Shown: positions 16,754 to 26,186, numbered from the stretch's first letter. The stretch: DNA of 64,000 nt from Natronosalvus caseinilyticus (GCF_017357105.1 NZ_CP071596.1:1054001-1118000); one strand, 5' to 3'. The notes: a model not told the origin generated them from the letters alone. Made by a program: numbers and translations.

Positions 16754-19465
16754 TCAGTCCGCCCGTTCGTCGTCGACGATGACGACCGCCGACTCCGTCT
16801 CGATCATCTCACCGTCGCCCGAGTAGGTTCGCTCGAGGTCGACCTCGAACACGTCGGCCTCGAGTTCCTCGCCCGCGACGGCGAGCGTCTCGTCTTCGAG
16901 CTCGTACTCGCCAGCGTCGATGGCCGCGTCGATCTCGCCGACTTTCGCCCCGTACTTCGGGCCGAGGGTCGCGTAGTCGAGGTCGATCGATGCAACCTCG
17001 GTGGTGATCTCCGGCGGTTCCTCGAGCGACTCGAGCGACCGGACGTGGCTCACGTCCTGGACCGCGTCCACGAAGCCCTCGATGGGGCCGTAGACGGCCA
17101 CGCTGTCGAGGCTGGCGTTTAGCGGCAGCTGGCGTTCGGACTTGTACCGGCGGAGCGCGGAGATGACCTCCATCGCGGTCTCGCCGGCCTCGAGGTTGGC
17201 TTCGTAGCCCTGTGGAACGGGCCAGGTTTCGGTGTGGACGCTGTCGAAGTCGTCCCCGTCCTCGTCCTCGTCCGTCGCCTCGGCGCTCGAGGCATACACC
17301 GCCTGCCAGATCTCCTCGGTGGCGTGGGGGAGGATGGGTGCCCACAGCAGGAGGAAGGTTCGATGGGCCGTCCGCAGCGCATACTGCGTCGAGACGCTGT
17401 CTGCGCGGGTCTTGGCGATCTCGAGGTAGTCGTCACAGAACGTGTTCCAGAAGAACGTCCGGAGGTGGTTGCGGGCTTTGGCGAACTCGTAGTTCTCGAA
17501 GTGCTCGGTGAGGGTCTCGACGGTGGCGTCGAGTTCCGCCAGCAGCCAGCGGTCGATGGCCTCGAGTTCCGCGGGCTCTTCGGGCTCGGCGGGCGCCAGA
17601 TTGTCGACCAACTTCGAGGCGTTCCAGAGCTTCCGGAGGAGCTTCTCGCCGGCGACGATGTCCTGGTCCTGGTAGGGGAAGTCGTCGCCGACGGCGGCGC
17701 TGGCCGCCCAGAAGCGGACCGCATCGACGGGGTACTCCGCGAGCACCTCGGCGGGTTGAACGACGTTGCCCCGTGATTTAGACATCTTCTCACGGTTCTC
17801 GTCGAGGACGTGGCCGTTGATCAGCGTCGCGTCGAAGGGCACCTCGCCGGTGTGTTCGTAGCACTTGACGATGGTGTGGAACAGCCAGAACGAGATGATG
17901 TCGTGGCCCTGTGGGCGCAGGTCGAAGGGGTAGAGTTCCGGGTTTGCCATCGTGAACTCCTCGCTATCGTCGTCCCAGTCCCAGCCGGCGTTGATAAGCG
18001 GCGTTAGCGAGGAGGTCGCCCAGGTGTCGAAGACGTCCTCCTCGGCCTCGAACTCCTCACCACCGCACTCGGGGCAGTGCTCGACCGGCGGGTCGTCGCT
18101 CAGGGGGTCGACCGGTAGATCCTCCTTCCCCGCGATGATCGGGTGATCGCACTCGCCACAGTACCAGACCGGGAACGGGATGCCCGAGTCGCGCTGGCGC
18201 GAGATCAGCCAGTCCCACTCGAGGCCTTCGATCCAGTGACGGTACCTGGTAAACATCTTCTCGGGGTACCAGTCCATGGCCTCGCCGGCCTCGAGGTACT
18301 CCGCTTTGTGGTCCAGAATTTCGACGTACCACTGCTTGGAGACGCGGTACTCGACGGGGGTGTCACAGCGCTCGTGGACGCCGACGTCGTGGACGATTTC
18401 GCGGCGGTCCCGGAGGTATCCCTCGTCCTGGAGGTCCTCGACGATGGCCTCGCGCGCTTCCTCGGTACTCAGTCCCTCGTAGTCGCCCGCGAGATCGGTC
18501 ATCGTCGCGGTCTCGTCGATGGCGACTCGCAGGGGCAGGTCGTGGGCCTGGTACCACTCGATGTCGTTTTGGTCGCCGAACGTACAGCACATGACGACGC
18601 CGCTGCCTTTCTCCATGTCGACGCGGTCGTCTTCGATGATCGGCACCTCGTGGTCGAAGATCGGGATCCTGGCCGTCTCACCCACGAGATCCCGGTTCTC
18701 CTCGTCGTCGGGGTGGACGAAGACGGAGACGCACGCCGGCAGGAGTTCGGGGCGCGTCGTCGAGATGACGAACTCCTCTCGAGGCGGATTATCGCCACTC
18801 ATCTCGAACGCGATGTCGTTGAAGTGCGAGTTCCGCTCGTCGTCCTCCGTCTCGACCTGGGAGATGGCCGTCTCGCACTCGGGACACCAGATCGCGGGCG
18901 CCTTCTTGCGGTACTCGCGGCCCTTCTCGTAGAGGTCGATGAAGGAGAGCTGGGAGATCCGCTGGACGCGCGGTTCGATCGTCTTGTAGGTGTGATCCCA
19001 GTCGATCGAGCACCCCAGCGACTGCATCTTCTCGGTGAACTCGGCCTCGTACTTCTGACAGACCTCCCGGCAGAGTTGCTGGAACTCCCGGCGCTCGTAG
19101 TCCTGGTGGCGGATGTCGAGGTCCTGTTCGGTGAGGCGCTCGGAGGCGATACCGTTGTCGTCGTAGCCGAACGGGAAGAGGACGTCCCCGTCAGCCATTC
19201 GCTGGTAGCGGGCCGCGAAGTCTTGCAGTGTCGAGCCGTAGAGGTGGCCGATGTGCAAGCTCCCCGACACCGTCGGCGGCGGCGTGTCGATGGTGTAGGT
19301 GGTGTTCGGATCCTGGCCGGGTTCGCCCTCGTAGGCGTAGGTCTTCGCGTCGACCCAGGCGTCCTGCCATCGGGATTCGATGGTTTCGGGGTCGTAGGTG
19401 CCCTCGAGGCCGCGGTCCCGGTCTCCGTCTCGGTCCTGTGACTCGAGGTCGCTATCGGCACTCAT
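16754..19465 (-). CDS. valS: Valyl-tRNA synthetase
   Basis: 903 residues. Class I signatures are HIGH at 71-74 (after TVSGSL) and KMSKS near 560. The editing domain contains ISTTRPELLPACVSVFVHP. Zinc-binding-type cysteines occur at WCPECE, YCGECDH and HCPECGG. The protein starts at ATG 19465 with an acidic Asp/Arg-rich extension of about 20 residues. The 40-residue upstream extension to 19585 lacks charge bias and is rejected. An acidic insert (ATDEDEDGDDF) sits in the anticodon-binding part. No operon partner: the gene to its left is the DUF7344-like protein, and the one to its right is the 19706 gene. Confidence 0.97.
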   Translation of the reverse strand: MSADSDLESQDRDGDRDRGLEGTYDPETIESRWQDAWVDAKTYAYEGEPGQDPNTTYTIDTPPPTVSGSLHIGHLYGSTLQDFAARYQRMADGDVLFPFGYDDNGIASERLTEQDLDIRHQDYERREFQQLCREVCQKYEAEFTEKMQSLGCSIDWDHTYKTIEPRVQRISQLSFIDLYEKGREYRKKAPAIWCPECETAISQVETEDDERNSHFNDIAFEMSGDNPPREEFVISTTRPELLPACVSVFVHPDDEENRDLVGETARIPIFDHEVPIIEDDRVDMEKGSGVVMCCTFGDQNDIEWYQAHDLPLRVAIDETATMTDLAGDYEGLSTEEAREAIVEDLQDEGYLRDRREIVHDVGVHERCDTPVEYRVSKQWYVEILDHKAEYLEAGEAMDWYPEKMFTRYRHWIEGLEWDWLISRQRDSGIPFPVWYCGECDHPIIAGKEDLPVDPLSDDPPVEHCPECGGEEFEAEEDVFDTWATSSLTPLINAGWDWDDDSEEFTMANPELYPFDLRPQGHDIISFWLFHTIVKCYEHTGEVPFDATLINGHVLDENREKMSKSRGNVVQPAEVLAEYPVDAVRFWAASAAVGDDFPYQDQDIVAGEKLLRKLWNASKLVDNLAPAEPEEPAELEAIDRWLLAELDATVETLTEHFENYEFAKARNHLRTFFWNTFCDDYLEIAKTRADSVSTQYALRTAHRTFLLLWAPILPHATEEIWQAVYASSAEATDEDEDGDDFDSVHTETWPVPQGYEANLEAGETAMEVISALRRYKSERQLPLNASLDSVAVYGPIEGFVDAVQDVSHVRSLESLEEPPEITTEVASIDLDYATLGPKYGAKVGEIDAAIDAGEYELEDETLAVAGEELEADVFEVDLERTYSGDGEMIETESAVVIVDDERAD

Positions 19466-19705
19466 GCTCTCACCGCCCGCGAAGGGCGTCGTCGGTACTC
19501 CTGGGCCGCTCGCAATCGGTAATCGGTGTCGTGATCGTACATCGGTGATACTGGTCGTTGGTCGCTGTATTCCAGTCCGGAACAATACATCCGTCGAAAC
19601 GAGGGAGAGATGGGCCTAGGCGGCCCCTACAAAAACGGCGGCTCGAGGACCGTCGTCGACGACCCTGACGGACTCGTCCATACGGTCACTGCTCGCTACA
19701 GCGTG

Positions 19706-20371
19706 TTAGCCTTTTCGCGTCTCGCCGGGGCGGAGAACCGCCCGGGCCTCCCCCTCGAAGTCGACGTCGGCCTCGAGGTACGCCGCCAGGCGCTCGAGGA
19801 ACTGGTCGTCGACGCCGTCGTCGTGGGGCGACTCCCCTCCTGCTCGCACGAGAACGAGCTCGTCGTGGTCGGTCGGATCGTGCTCGCCCTCCATCACCAG
19901 CGCGAACAGCTGTCGCGGGGTCACCGGGTCACCGGCCTCGAGTCGCCCGGCGATTCCCTCGAGTGAGTCCTCGACGGTCGTCTCCACGTCGAAGGTGACG
20001 TCGACGGAGACGTTCTCGCCCGCTCGCTTGGCTGCGATGGCCTCCTCGGAGTTTCTGACGGCGGGGACGAGCACCTCCTCGAACGCGAGGCCCTGCTCGC
20101 TGGTGCCGACGTAGGCGAACGCGACCATTGCCCGGAGGCCGTCGAGGAAGGCGTCGTCGGTGTGAACGTCCGCGAAGACCTGCTCGCGGTCCTTCCTCGA
20201 GAGGGTGTGCAAGAGCAGGTCGAAGTCGAGCACGCCGTCTCGAACGCGGTTACGGATGCGCGCCTCGGCGTTGCGCCTGGACTGGTCGTGGCTCATCTTG
20301 CGTTCGCCGAGCAGGTAGGCCCGGTCGGCCGGACTCAACAGCCCCCGATCACGGTCGGTGTCGGTGTTCAT
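19706..20371 (-). CDS. Conserved haloarchaeal protein of unknown function
   Basis: 221 residues. The N-terminal half contains LLSPADRAYLLGE, SHDQSRRNAEARIRNRV and DGVLDFDLLLHTLSRKDREQVF, a helical arrangement I have seen in haloarchaeal proteins without known function. The C-terminal half is acidic. There is no transmembrane segment and no enzyme motif. The basic helix-rich N-terminus would fit nucleic-acid binding, but that is a guess. The start codon lies inside an inverted repeat (20370-20388). Confidence 0.75.
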   Translation of the reverse strand: MNTDTDRDRGLLSPADRAYLLGERKMSHDQSRRNAEARIRNRVRDGVLDFDLLLHTLSRKDREQVFADVHTDDAFLDGLRAMVAFAYVGTSEQGLAFEEVLVPAVRNSEEAIAAKRAGENVSVDVTFDVETTVEDSLEGIAGRLEAGDPVTPRQLFALVMEGEHDPTDHDELVLVRAGGESPHDDGVDDQFLERLAAYLEADVDFEGEARAVLRPGETRKG

Positions 20372-20388
20372 AATCCACTATCGATTAT
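20370..20388. promoter_or_regulatory. Inverted repeat overlapping the 20371 start codon
   Basis: ATAATC at 20370-20375 and GATTAT at 20383-20388 are reverse complements with a 7-base spacer. The left arm includes the start codon of the 19706-20371 gene. It may be an autoregulatory operator or an initiation element; both functions are inference. Confidence 0.3.
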
Positions 20389-20484
20389 ACGTAGCCGGTA
20401 ACAACCGAACCATTATGAATTCTCGGGTCCGAGAGCCGCCAATGTCGAGCGTCGGGACGGAAGGCGTTGGAGCACAGTCCGCGC

Positions 20485-20490
20485 GGAGGG
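20485..20490 (+). promoter_or_regulatory. Shine-Dalgarno site that sets the RND start
   Basis: GGAGGG ends nine bases before GTG 20500. It favours that codon over the in-frame TTG at 20467, which has no such site. A clear SD is unusual here, since most genes in the window look leaderless. Confidence 0.55.
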
Positions 20491-20499
20491 GACGATACC

Positions 20500-23229
20500 G
20501 TGGCTGACCTGGCCGGACGATACGCCGCGTTCGTCGTCGAGCACAGTCGCTGGATCGTCCTCGCCGTGCTCGTGTGCACGGCACTCGTCTCCGCGGGTGC
20601 GGCCGTCAACGAGACCGAGAGCGCCGGAATCGGTGAGTTCGAGACCGACTCCGAGGAGACCGCGGCCCTCGAGTACGTCGACGAGCGCTACGAGACCGAC
20701 GACCGGATCGTCGCCCAGGTTGTCGTCCGCGACGAGGGCGGCGACGTGCTCACCCGCGATTCCCTGCTCGAGAGCCTCCGCCTCCAGCAGGACTTTAGCA
20801 AGGACGCCGACCGAAACGCCACGCTGGCCGAGGAGGGGTTCGTCGGCCTCGAGAACGTCGTCGCGACGGGCGCGGTCTTCGAGGATCGGGCCGTGGCGAG
20901 CGAGGGGCAGGGCCCGCCCGACACCAGTCAGCCCACGCTCGAGGAACAGATTACGGCACTCGAGGATCGCTCCGACGAGGAAGTCGAGGCCCTGCTCGCG
21001 GACGTGCTCGACCCGGACGCCGAGACGCACGGGGGCGATCCCGACGAGTTCCTGCCCTCGAGCTACGAGCAGGGATCGACGAGCGCCGAGTCGCGGATCA
21101 CGTTCGTGTTTCAGGAGGGAGGTGACGGAGCCTCGAGCGGTGACGGCGAAGGTGACGAGGCCTCGAGTGGGAGCGAGGACGATGGCGCTACCGACGACGA
21201 AACCGCCACTGACGAGACCACCGAACAGGCTGCCTACGACGCCCAGGTCGAACTCGAGACCCTCTTCGAGCAGCGCTTCGACGACGGCTTCGTCTTCGGC
21301 CAGGGCATCTCCGACGAGGCGTCCTCGAGCGCTGTCGGCGACAGCTTCGCCATCATCACGCCCGTCGCGCTGGTGCTCGTCCTGTTCGTCCTCGGGGTGA
21401 CCTACCGCGACGTGGTCGACGTCCTCCTGGGGCTGACCGGCATCGCCGTCGTGATGGCCTGGCTCGGCGGCCTCCTCGGCTGGCTCGAGATCCCGACCAG
21501 TCAGCTGTTGATCGCCGTCCCCTTCCTCCTGATCGGCCTCTCGATCGACTACTCGTTACACGTCGTGATGCGCTACCGGGAGGCCAGGAACGGGACGCTC
21601 GAGGGGGCTGGCGGTGACGGCAGTGCGGGAACCATCACCGACGGTGGAATCGAGACCGGTATCCGCCGTGGCATGATCCTCGCCGTTAGTGGCGTCGTCC
21701 TCGCGCTCGCGGCAGCCACGTTCTCGACCGGCGTCGGCTTCCTCTCGAACGTCGTCAGTCCGCTCCCGGCGATCCGGAACTTCGCGATCCTCAGCGCCGG
21801 CGGCATCTTCGCCGCCTTCGTCGCCTTCGGCCTCTTCGTCCCCGCGCTGAAGGTCGAAGTCGACGGCCTGCTCGAGGACCGATTCGGGCGAAACCGGGCG
21901 AAACCGGCCTTCGGTTCCACGCCGGGACCGGTCAACCGCGCGCTCTCGAGCGGCGTCACGCTGGCGAAACGCGCTCCGCTCGCCGTGGTCCTCGTCGCAT
22001 TCCTCGTCGCCGCGGGCGGCGTCTACGGCGCGACTGGCATCGACACCGAGTTCAACCGGGCCGACTTCTTGCCACAGGACGCCCCCGATTGGGCGAAGTC
22101 CCTGCCCGGACTACTGGCACCCGGGACGTACACGATTGCGGAAGATGTCGAGTACCTCGGCGAGAACTTCCAGCAGCGGGGCGACGACGGGCGGGCACAG
22201 GTGCTGATACGCGGAGATAGTAGTGAAATCGATGACGGCGAAAACGCCATCACCGACCCCGCCCTCCTCGAAGCGATCCAGGACGCCCGAACTGGCGTCG
22301 ATCCCAACGGCACCGTCGTCGTTCGCTCCGATGGCACCGCCGCCGTCGAGGGGCCGCTGTCGACCCTTCGAGCGGTCGCGGACAACAACGACACCGTCGA
22401 GACCGCCCTCGAGGAACGCGACACGAACGGCGACGGCGTTCCGGACGAGGACCTGGCGGGCCTGTACGACCTGCTGTTCGAAGCCGACGCCGAGGCCGCC
22501 GGGGCGGTACTCGAGCGAACCGACGACGGTACCTACGAGTCCGCCCGTCTCGTCGTCTCCGTGCGCGGCGACGAGTCCGCCCAGGCCGTGGCCGACGACG
22601 CGCGCGCGTTCGCGACCGCGGTCGAAGATGGCGTGGCCGACCGCGGCAGTTCGGTCACGGCCGTCGCCACCGGCGGCCCCGTCACGACCGCGGTGATCCA
22701 GGACGCGCTGCTCGAGACGCTCGTCCAGGCGTTCGCGGTGACGCTCGTCGTGATCTTCGTCTTCCTCACCGTCCTCTACTGGGTCCGTTATCGTACGCTC
22801 TCGCTCGGCCTGGTGACGCTCGCGCCAGTCGTCGCCGCGCTGGCGTGGCTGCTCGGCGCGATGGCGCTCCTCGAGATTCCGTTCAACAGCGAGACGGCCG
22901 TCATCACGAGCCTCGCCATCGGTCTCGGGGTGGACTACAGCATCCACCTCGGGGAGCGCTTCGTCGCCGAACGCCGCGAGCGCCCGACCCTCGAGGCCGC
23001 CCTCTCGGCGACAGTGACGGGAACGGGTGGCGCCTTGCTCGGCAGTGCGGCGACGACCACCGCCGGATTCGGGGTGCTCGCGCTCGCGCTCGCGCCGCCG
23101 CTCCAGCGATTCGGGCTGGTGACTGGGCTGGCGATCGCGTTCGCGTTCGTCGCCTGCCTGACGGTCCTTCCGTCGTTGCTCGTCATTCGGGAACGGGTGC
23201 TCGATCGACTGGGCAGGTCGAACGTATAA
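20500..23229 (+). CDS. RND/MmpL-type exporter
   Basis: 909 residues. Two tandem halves each have one hydrophobic segment, a large extracellular domain and then five to six membrane spans, giving about 12 in total. FAIITPVALVLVLFVLGVTY and GLSIDYSLHVVMRYREAR in the first half, and GLGVDYSIHLGERFVAERRE in the second, are the GxxxDY(S)-type helix 4 signatures of the MmpL/HAE3 branch. The first extracellular domain contains a Ser/Gly/Asp/Glu-rich disordered insert (about residues 208-245). The start GTG 20500 is set by GGAGGG. Substrate unknown; hydrophobic or lipid-like substrates are usual in the family. The following disordered protein may share regulation. Confidence 0.9.
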   Translation: MADLAGRYAAFVVEHSRWIVLAVLVCTALVSAGAAVNETESAGIGEFETDSEETAALEYVDERYETDDRIVAQVVVRDEGGDVLTRDSLLESLRLQQDFSKDADRNATLAEEGFVGLENVVATGAVFEDRAVASEGQGPPDTSQPTLEEQITALEDRSDEEVEALLADVLDPDAETHGGDPDEFLPSSYEQGSTSAESRITFVFQEGGDGASSGDGEGDEASSGSEDDGATDDETATDETTEQAAYDAQVELETLFEQRFDDGFVFGQGISDEASSSAVGDSFAIITPVALVLVLFVLGVTYRDVVDVLLGLTGIAVVMAWLGGLLGWLEIPTSQLLIAVPFLLIGLSIDYSLHVVMRYREARNGTLEGAGGDGSAGTITDGGIETGIRRGMILAVSGVVLALAAATFSTGVGFLSNVVSPLPAIRNFAILSAGGIFAAFVAFGLFVPALKVEVDGLLEDRFGRNRAKPAFGSTPGPVNRALSSGVTLAKRAPLAVVLVAFLVAAGGVYGATGIDTEFNRADFLPQDAPDWAKSLPGLLAPGTYTIAEDVEYLGENFQQRGDDGRAQVLIRGDSSEIDDGENAITDPALLEAIQDARTGVDPNGTVVVRSDGTAAVEGPLSTLRAVADNNDTVETALEERDTNGDGVPDEDLAGLYDLLFEADAEAAGAVLERTDDGTYESARLVVSVRGDESAQAVADDARAFATAVEDGVADRGSSVTAVATGGPVTTAVIQDALLETLVQAFAVTLVVIFVFLTVLYWVRYRTLSLGLVTLAPVVAALAWLLGAMALLEIPFNSETAVITSLAIGLGVDYSIHLGERFVAERRERPTLEAALSATVTGTGGALLGSAATTTAGFGVLALALAPPLQRFGLVTGLAIAFAFVACLTVLPSLLVIRERVLDRLGRSNV

Positions 23230-23232
23230 AAG
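23225..23232 (+). promoter_or_regulatory. TATA box overlapping the RND stop codon
   Basis: TATAAAAG spans the RND gene's stop codon (23227-23229) and lies 66-73 bases before ATG 23298. It could give the downstream gene its own transcript with a leader of about 45 bases. Confidence 0.45.
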
Positions 23233-23297
23233 GAGACGACGAAGCCGCCAGTTTGGTGTGCGTAACGAAGGTCGTCGCCCCCGTTTCGACGGACACG

Positions 23298-23987
23298 ATG
23301 GCCGACGATTCGCCGGAGCGCGGCGGTGACCTCTCGACGCTCGGTCTCGTCGTCCCGATCGTGCTCGCCGCCGTCACCTTCGTCGGACTCGCCCTCCTGC
23401 TCGTCCCGGCCCTCGAGCCGGACGTGATCGACTCGAGCGACGACGCTGCCGATCCTACAGCGCCGTCGCCGTCGCCGTCGCCGTGGACTGACTCGCCACT
23501 GGTCGACGACGGAACCGATTCGACGGCGCCTACGGAACCCGCCGACGAGGCCGGCGACGAAGGATCGGAGACGGATGCGGGATCCGGGACGCCAGCGACG
23601 CGCGAAGACGGCGCTAACGATCGGTCGGCGGACTCGAGGTCCCCGTCCTCCGAGATGGCGACCGAGGAGCCCTCCGCTCGATCGGACGACGAACGCCGCA
23701 CGCCCTCGACTCGAGCGCAAGACGACTCCGGGTCCGACCGTTCTGGTCCGCCAGCACACGCGAACGCGCCGGCACACGCCGGTTCCGGATCCGGACCACC
23801 TTCACACGCGGGCTCGGGTTCCGGAGCGCGTTCCAATGACGCCGACGCCAACACCGACTCCGACGCCGATGGCGGCGACAACGACCGCGACGAGACGACC
23901 GGCGACCAGGGTCACGGTGAGGCGGCCGACGAAGGGGCTCGAGGAGACAGCGAAAACGATAATCCGGGTCGCGGAAACGGTCGCTAA
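23298..23987 (+). CDS. Membrane-anchored, largely disordered acidic protein
   Basis: 229 residues. A short N-terminus is followed by one membrane span (about residues 15-40, LVVPIVLAAVTFVGLALLLV) and then about 185 residues of Asp/Ser/Pro/Gly-rich low complexity. The tail contains repeats of PAHAG/PSHAG with GSGSG. With such a sequence only the orientation can be suggested: the tail is probably outside the cell. ATG 23298 is chosen because it directly precedes the hydrophobic segment; the upstream frame is a shadow of the RND gene. It lies 68 bases after the RND stop. Confidence 0.65.
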   Translation: MADDSPERGGDLSTLGLVVPIVLAAVTFVGLALLLVPALEPDVIDSSDDAADPTAPSPSPSPWTDSPLVDDGTDSTAPTEPADEAGDEGSETDAGSGTPATREDGANDRSADSRSPSSEMATEEPSARSDDERRTPSTRAQDDSGSDRSGPPAHANAPAHAGSGSGPPSHAGSGSGARSNDADANTDSDADGGDNDRDETTGDQGHGEAADEGARGDSENDNPGRGNGR

Positions 23988-24000
23988 CTGCCGACCGCGC

Positions 24001-24951
24001 TCACGGCCCCGTCGCCGCATCCACGTTCGAATCGGAATCCGAGTGCGCCCGCACCCACAGTTCGCCGATCCGTGACAGCCGCGTCCGGTAGGACTTCCCG
24101 TGTTCCTCGCGCTCGATGTAGCCCTTGCCGCCCGGCCCCAGTCGATCGACGTTGTAGATCACCTTCGAGCGGAAGCTGTCGGTGTACTCCTCGTTGAGTT
24201 CGCGTGAGAGCGCCTCCGCCAGTTCTGAAACGGACTCGAACTCGCCGTCCTCGCCGAGTTTGTAGAGGATGAGCTCCTCGAACGGCTTGACGTTCGAGAA
24301 GGAGGCCACGGGTAGTTCGACGATGTGCTCGCCGTCGATCTCCTTCGCACCGATGGTCGTCCCGCGCTCGTCGAACTCCGCGAGGAGTTGTCGGGCGCTC
24401 TCGAGACGGCTGATCACGCGGTCGGTCTCGACGACGTCCGTGGATTCGCCCCTGCCCGACTCCCCTCCCCCTGCAAGCAAATCCTCGAGCAGCGCCGACT
24501 GCTCGCGTAACTCCTCGGCCAGTTCCGTCTCGAGGTACTTCTCTGGAGCCGTGTAGTAGGTGTGGATGTGCTCGCGATCCTCCTGGCGCTCGACCATCAG
24601 TGAGTGGGCCGCAGTCGCAAAGGCGAAGCTCACCGTCCGGGGCATCGCGGCGATGTTGACCCAGACCTCGTTGCCTTCGTCGAGTTCGTCGTTGATCAGG
24701 TCGTAGGCCTGCTCGAACGCCTCGTCGTAGTCGTAGACGTCCTCGAGGACGAACCGCTCGGTAGTGGCCCCCAGCAGGTTCTGGAAGTCGGTCTCGAGTT
24801 TCTGGGAGAGGTGCCGGGAGTACTCGACGTTGGCCTCGCTCCCGACGGCCCCCTCGAGGAGGATGACGCGGTCGACGCCGTACTGATCGCGCACTAGCGG
24901 GGCGATCAGCCGGTCGTAGTCGAAGCCGACCGGAACGATGTGCGTTTGCAT
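24001..24951 (-). CDS. HFX_2341-family (DUF6293) CARF-like/wHTH regulator
   Basis: 316 residues. It begins MQTHIVPVGFDYDRLIAPLV, and the N-terminal 150 residues (with VWVNIAAMPRTVSFAFATAA) form the Rossmann-like sensor part of this haloarchaeal family. A polar linker with GGGESGRGES follows at about 155-170, and the C-terminal half, ending RTRLSRIGELWVRAH, carries a winged-helix-like region. Related CARF-wHTH proteins bind nucleotide ligands, but the ligand here is unknown, and no CRISPR or cas gene is in the window. A minus-strand TATA box at 24974-24983 fits a leaderless transcript. Confidence 0.85.
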   Translation of the reverse strand: MQTHIVPVGFDYDRLIAPLVRDQYGVDRVILLEGAVGSEANVEYSRHLSQKLETDFQNLLGATTERFVLEDVYDYDEAFEQAYDLINDELDEGNEVWVNIAAMPRTVSFAFATAAHSLMVERQEDREHIHTYYTAPEKYLETELAEELREQSALLEDLLAGGGESGRGESTDVVETDRVISRLESARQLLAEFDERGTTIGAKEIDGEHIVELPVASFSNVKPFEELILYKLGEDGEFESVSELAEALSRELNEEYTDSFRSKVIYNVDRLGPGGKGYIEREEHGKSYRTRLSRIGELWVRAHSDSDSNVDAATGP

Positions 24952-24973
24952 ACGCGGTAGAGGTGGCCGGATA

Positions 24974-24983
24974 GTATAAAAAC
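24974..24983 (-). promoter_or_regulatory. TATA box of the HFX_2341-type gene
   Basis: GTTTTTATAC on the minus strand lies 23-32 bases before ATG 24951, the spacing expected for a leaderless haloarchaeal transcript. Confidence 0.6.
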
Positions 24984-25094
24984 CACCAGACTCTCGACCG
25001 CTGCAATGCGTTCGTCAGTCGTTGTCGCTCCAGCTTCCGTCGGCGTCTGTGAAACCGAATCGGCCGTCCGTTCCGATTCGAACGGCTGGTCGCC

Positions 25095-25265
25095 TCACAG
25101 TTCGCCGATCAGGCGAGCCTGGGCGAGAGACAGATTCTCCTCTTCCTCGGTGAGTTCCCGACCACGTTGCTGTTCGACCCAGGACACCAGTTCGGCTTCG
25201 TCCGTGGTGTTCTCGTCCGGTTCGTCGCTGGCGTTCTCGGTCGTCGTCTCGATCTCTTCGTCCAT
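25095..25265 (-). CDS. 56-residue acidic protein, conserved type
   Basis: A complete frame of 57 codons from ATG 25265. The first 25 residues are nearly all Glu, Thr, Asp and Asn. The second half, LVSWVEQQRGRELTEEEENL followed by SLAQARLIGEL, is an amphipathic helical pattern that I associate with a recurrent small haloarchaeal protein of unknown function. There is no membrane span. It lies just upstream of the HFX_2341-type regulator in the same orientation (143-base gap), but the regulator has its own TATA box. The opposite-strand frames at 25006-25368 are serine/arginine-rich shadows. Confidence 0.6.
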   Translation of the reverse strand: MDEEIETTTENASDEPDENTTDEAELVSWVEQQRGRELTEEEENLSLAQARLIGEL

Positions 25266-25352
25266 GCTCCGTTATTCGCCTTTCGTGTCCAAGTACCTTG
25301 TCCGGAGATGGCGTCTTCGACTCGTGGTACCAGACCTCTCGATCGGCAAGAA

Positions 25353-25360
25353 GTTATTTA
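25353..25360 (+). promoter_or_regulatory. TATA box of the exported-protein gene at 25386
   Basis: GTTATTTA lies 26-33 bases before GTG 25386, which supports that start and an almost leaderless transcript. Confidence 0.5.
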
Positions 25361-25385
25361 CCGGCTGACTGTCTCTCCAAGCGAC

Positions 25386-26186
25386 GTGAATCGACGTCAC
25401 TTCCTCGCGGCAACTGGAATTGGGAGCGGTGTTTCGCTTCCGCTGGCGGGCCGTCTCGAGAGCGGGCCGGACTCAACGACGTTCGATCCGCACCTGCCCG
25501 CGCCGACCGAGCCGCCCGCACTCCCACCTGGTCCGGAAGACGCACCCGAACGGCCCACTGAGGTGACGGCCGAGCATGTCTCGGCGTACGTCTCCGGATA
25601 CGAACACGCGCTCGCGTACAACACGCTCGAGTGCCACGACCTGCGGGAGATCGACGTCGCATCCGATGCCGTCCTCGAGACCGAGACCGACCACGGCATC
25701 TACGCGTTCGCCGTGGCGACCGGCTACTCGCGGTGTGGGGCGGGTTCGGTACCCGAACATCGCGACTACGGGCCGCCACCCATCGAGTGGGCCGTCGGCG
25801 AGGAGTACGCCGTTCGGATCGGTGACGACGCCACCAGGTACCGGAACGCCGAGCGAACGTTCGGGACCGACCACGGGGACGGACGCGCGTCGGGATTTGC
25901 CGTCACCAACTTCGACTACCTCGCCCACGACGTCACCGTCACCGTGACCCACGAGGGCGACACGGTGTACGAGGAAATCGTCGCCCTCGAGCCTCGATCG
26001 GCCGTCCACGTTCGAAACGTGAGCGCCGCTCCCGGCGACCACGGGGTGTCGGTCGAGACGGACGAAGGGGCGACGGCCTCCGGCACGTGGACCGTCGATC
26101 CGAACCGGAACGCGAGCCGGGTGGTCCGCGTCCTCGTCACCGGCGAGGTGTCGATCGAACGGCGCGAACCGTACGGCGAGTTCTGA
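25386..26186 (+). CDS. Tat-exported protein of unknown function
   Basis: 266 residues from GTG 25386. The N-terminus (M)NRRHFLAATGIGSGVSLPL is a good twin-arginine signal (RRHFLAA). A proline-rich linker (residues about 35-65) leads to a domain with cysteines at LECHD and SRCG. The C-terminal part, with NFDYLAHDVTVTVTHEGDTV and the strand-rich segments after it, looks like an immunoglobulin-like beta-sandwich of the kind seen in haloarchaeal surface proteins. No catalytic motif is recognised. The longer frame from 25167 lacks a signal and is rejected. Confidence 0.75.
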   Translation: MNRRHFLAATGIGSGVSLPLAGRLESGPDSTTFDPHLPAPTEPPALPPGPEDAPERPTEVTAEHVSAYVSGYEHALAYNTLECHDLREIDVASDAVLETETDHGIYAFAVATGYSRCGAGSVPEHRDYGPPPIEWAVGEEYAVRIGDDATRYRNAERTFGTDHGDGRASGFAVTNFDYLAHDVTVTVTHEGDTVYEEIVALEPRSAVHVRNVSAAPGDHGVSVETDEGATASGTWTVDPNRNASRVVRVLVTGEVSIERREPYGEF

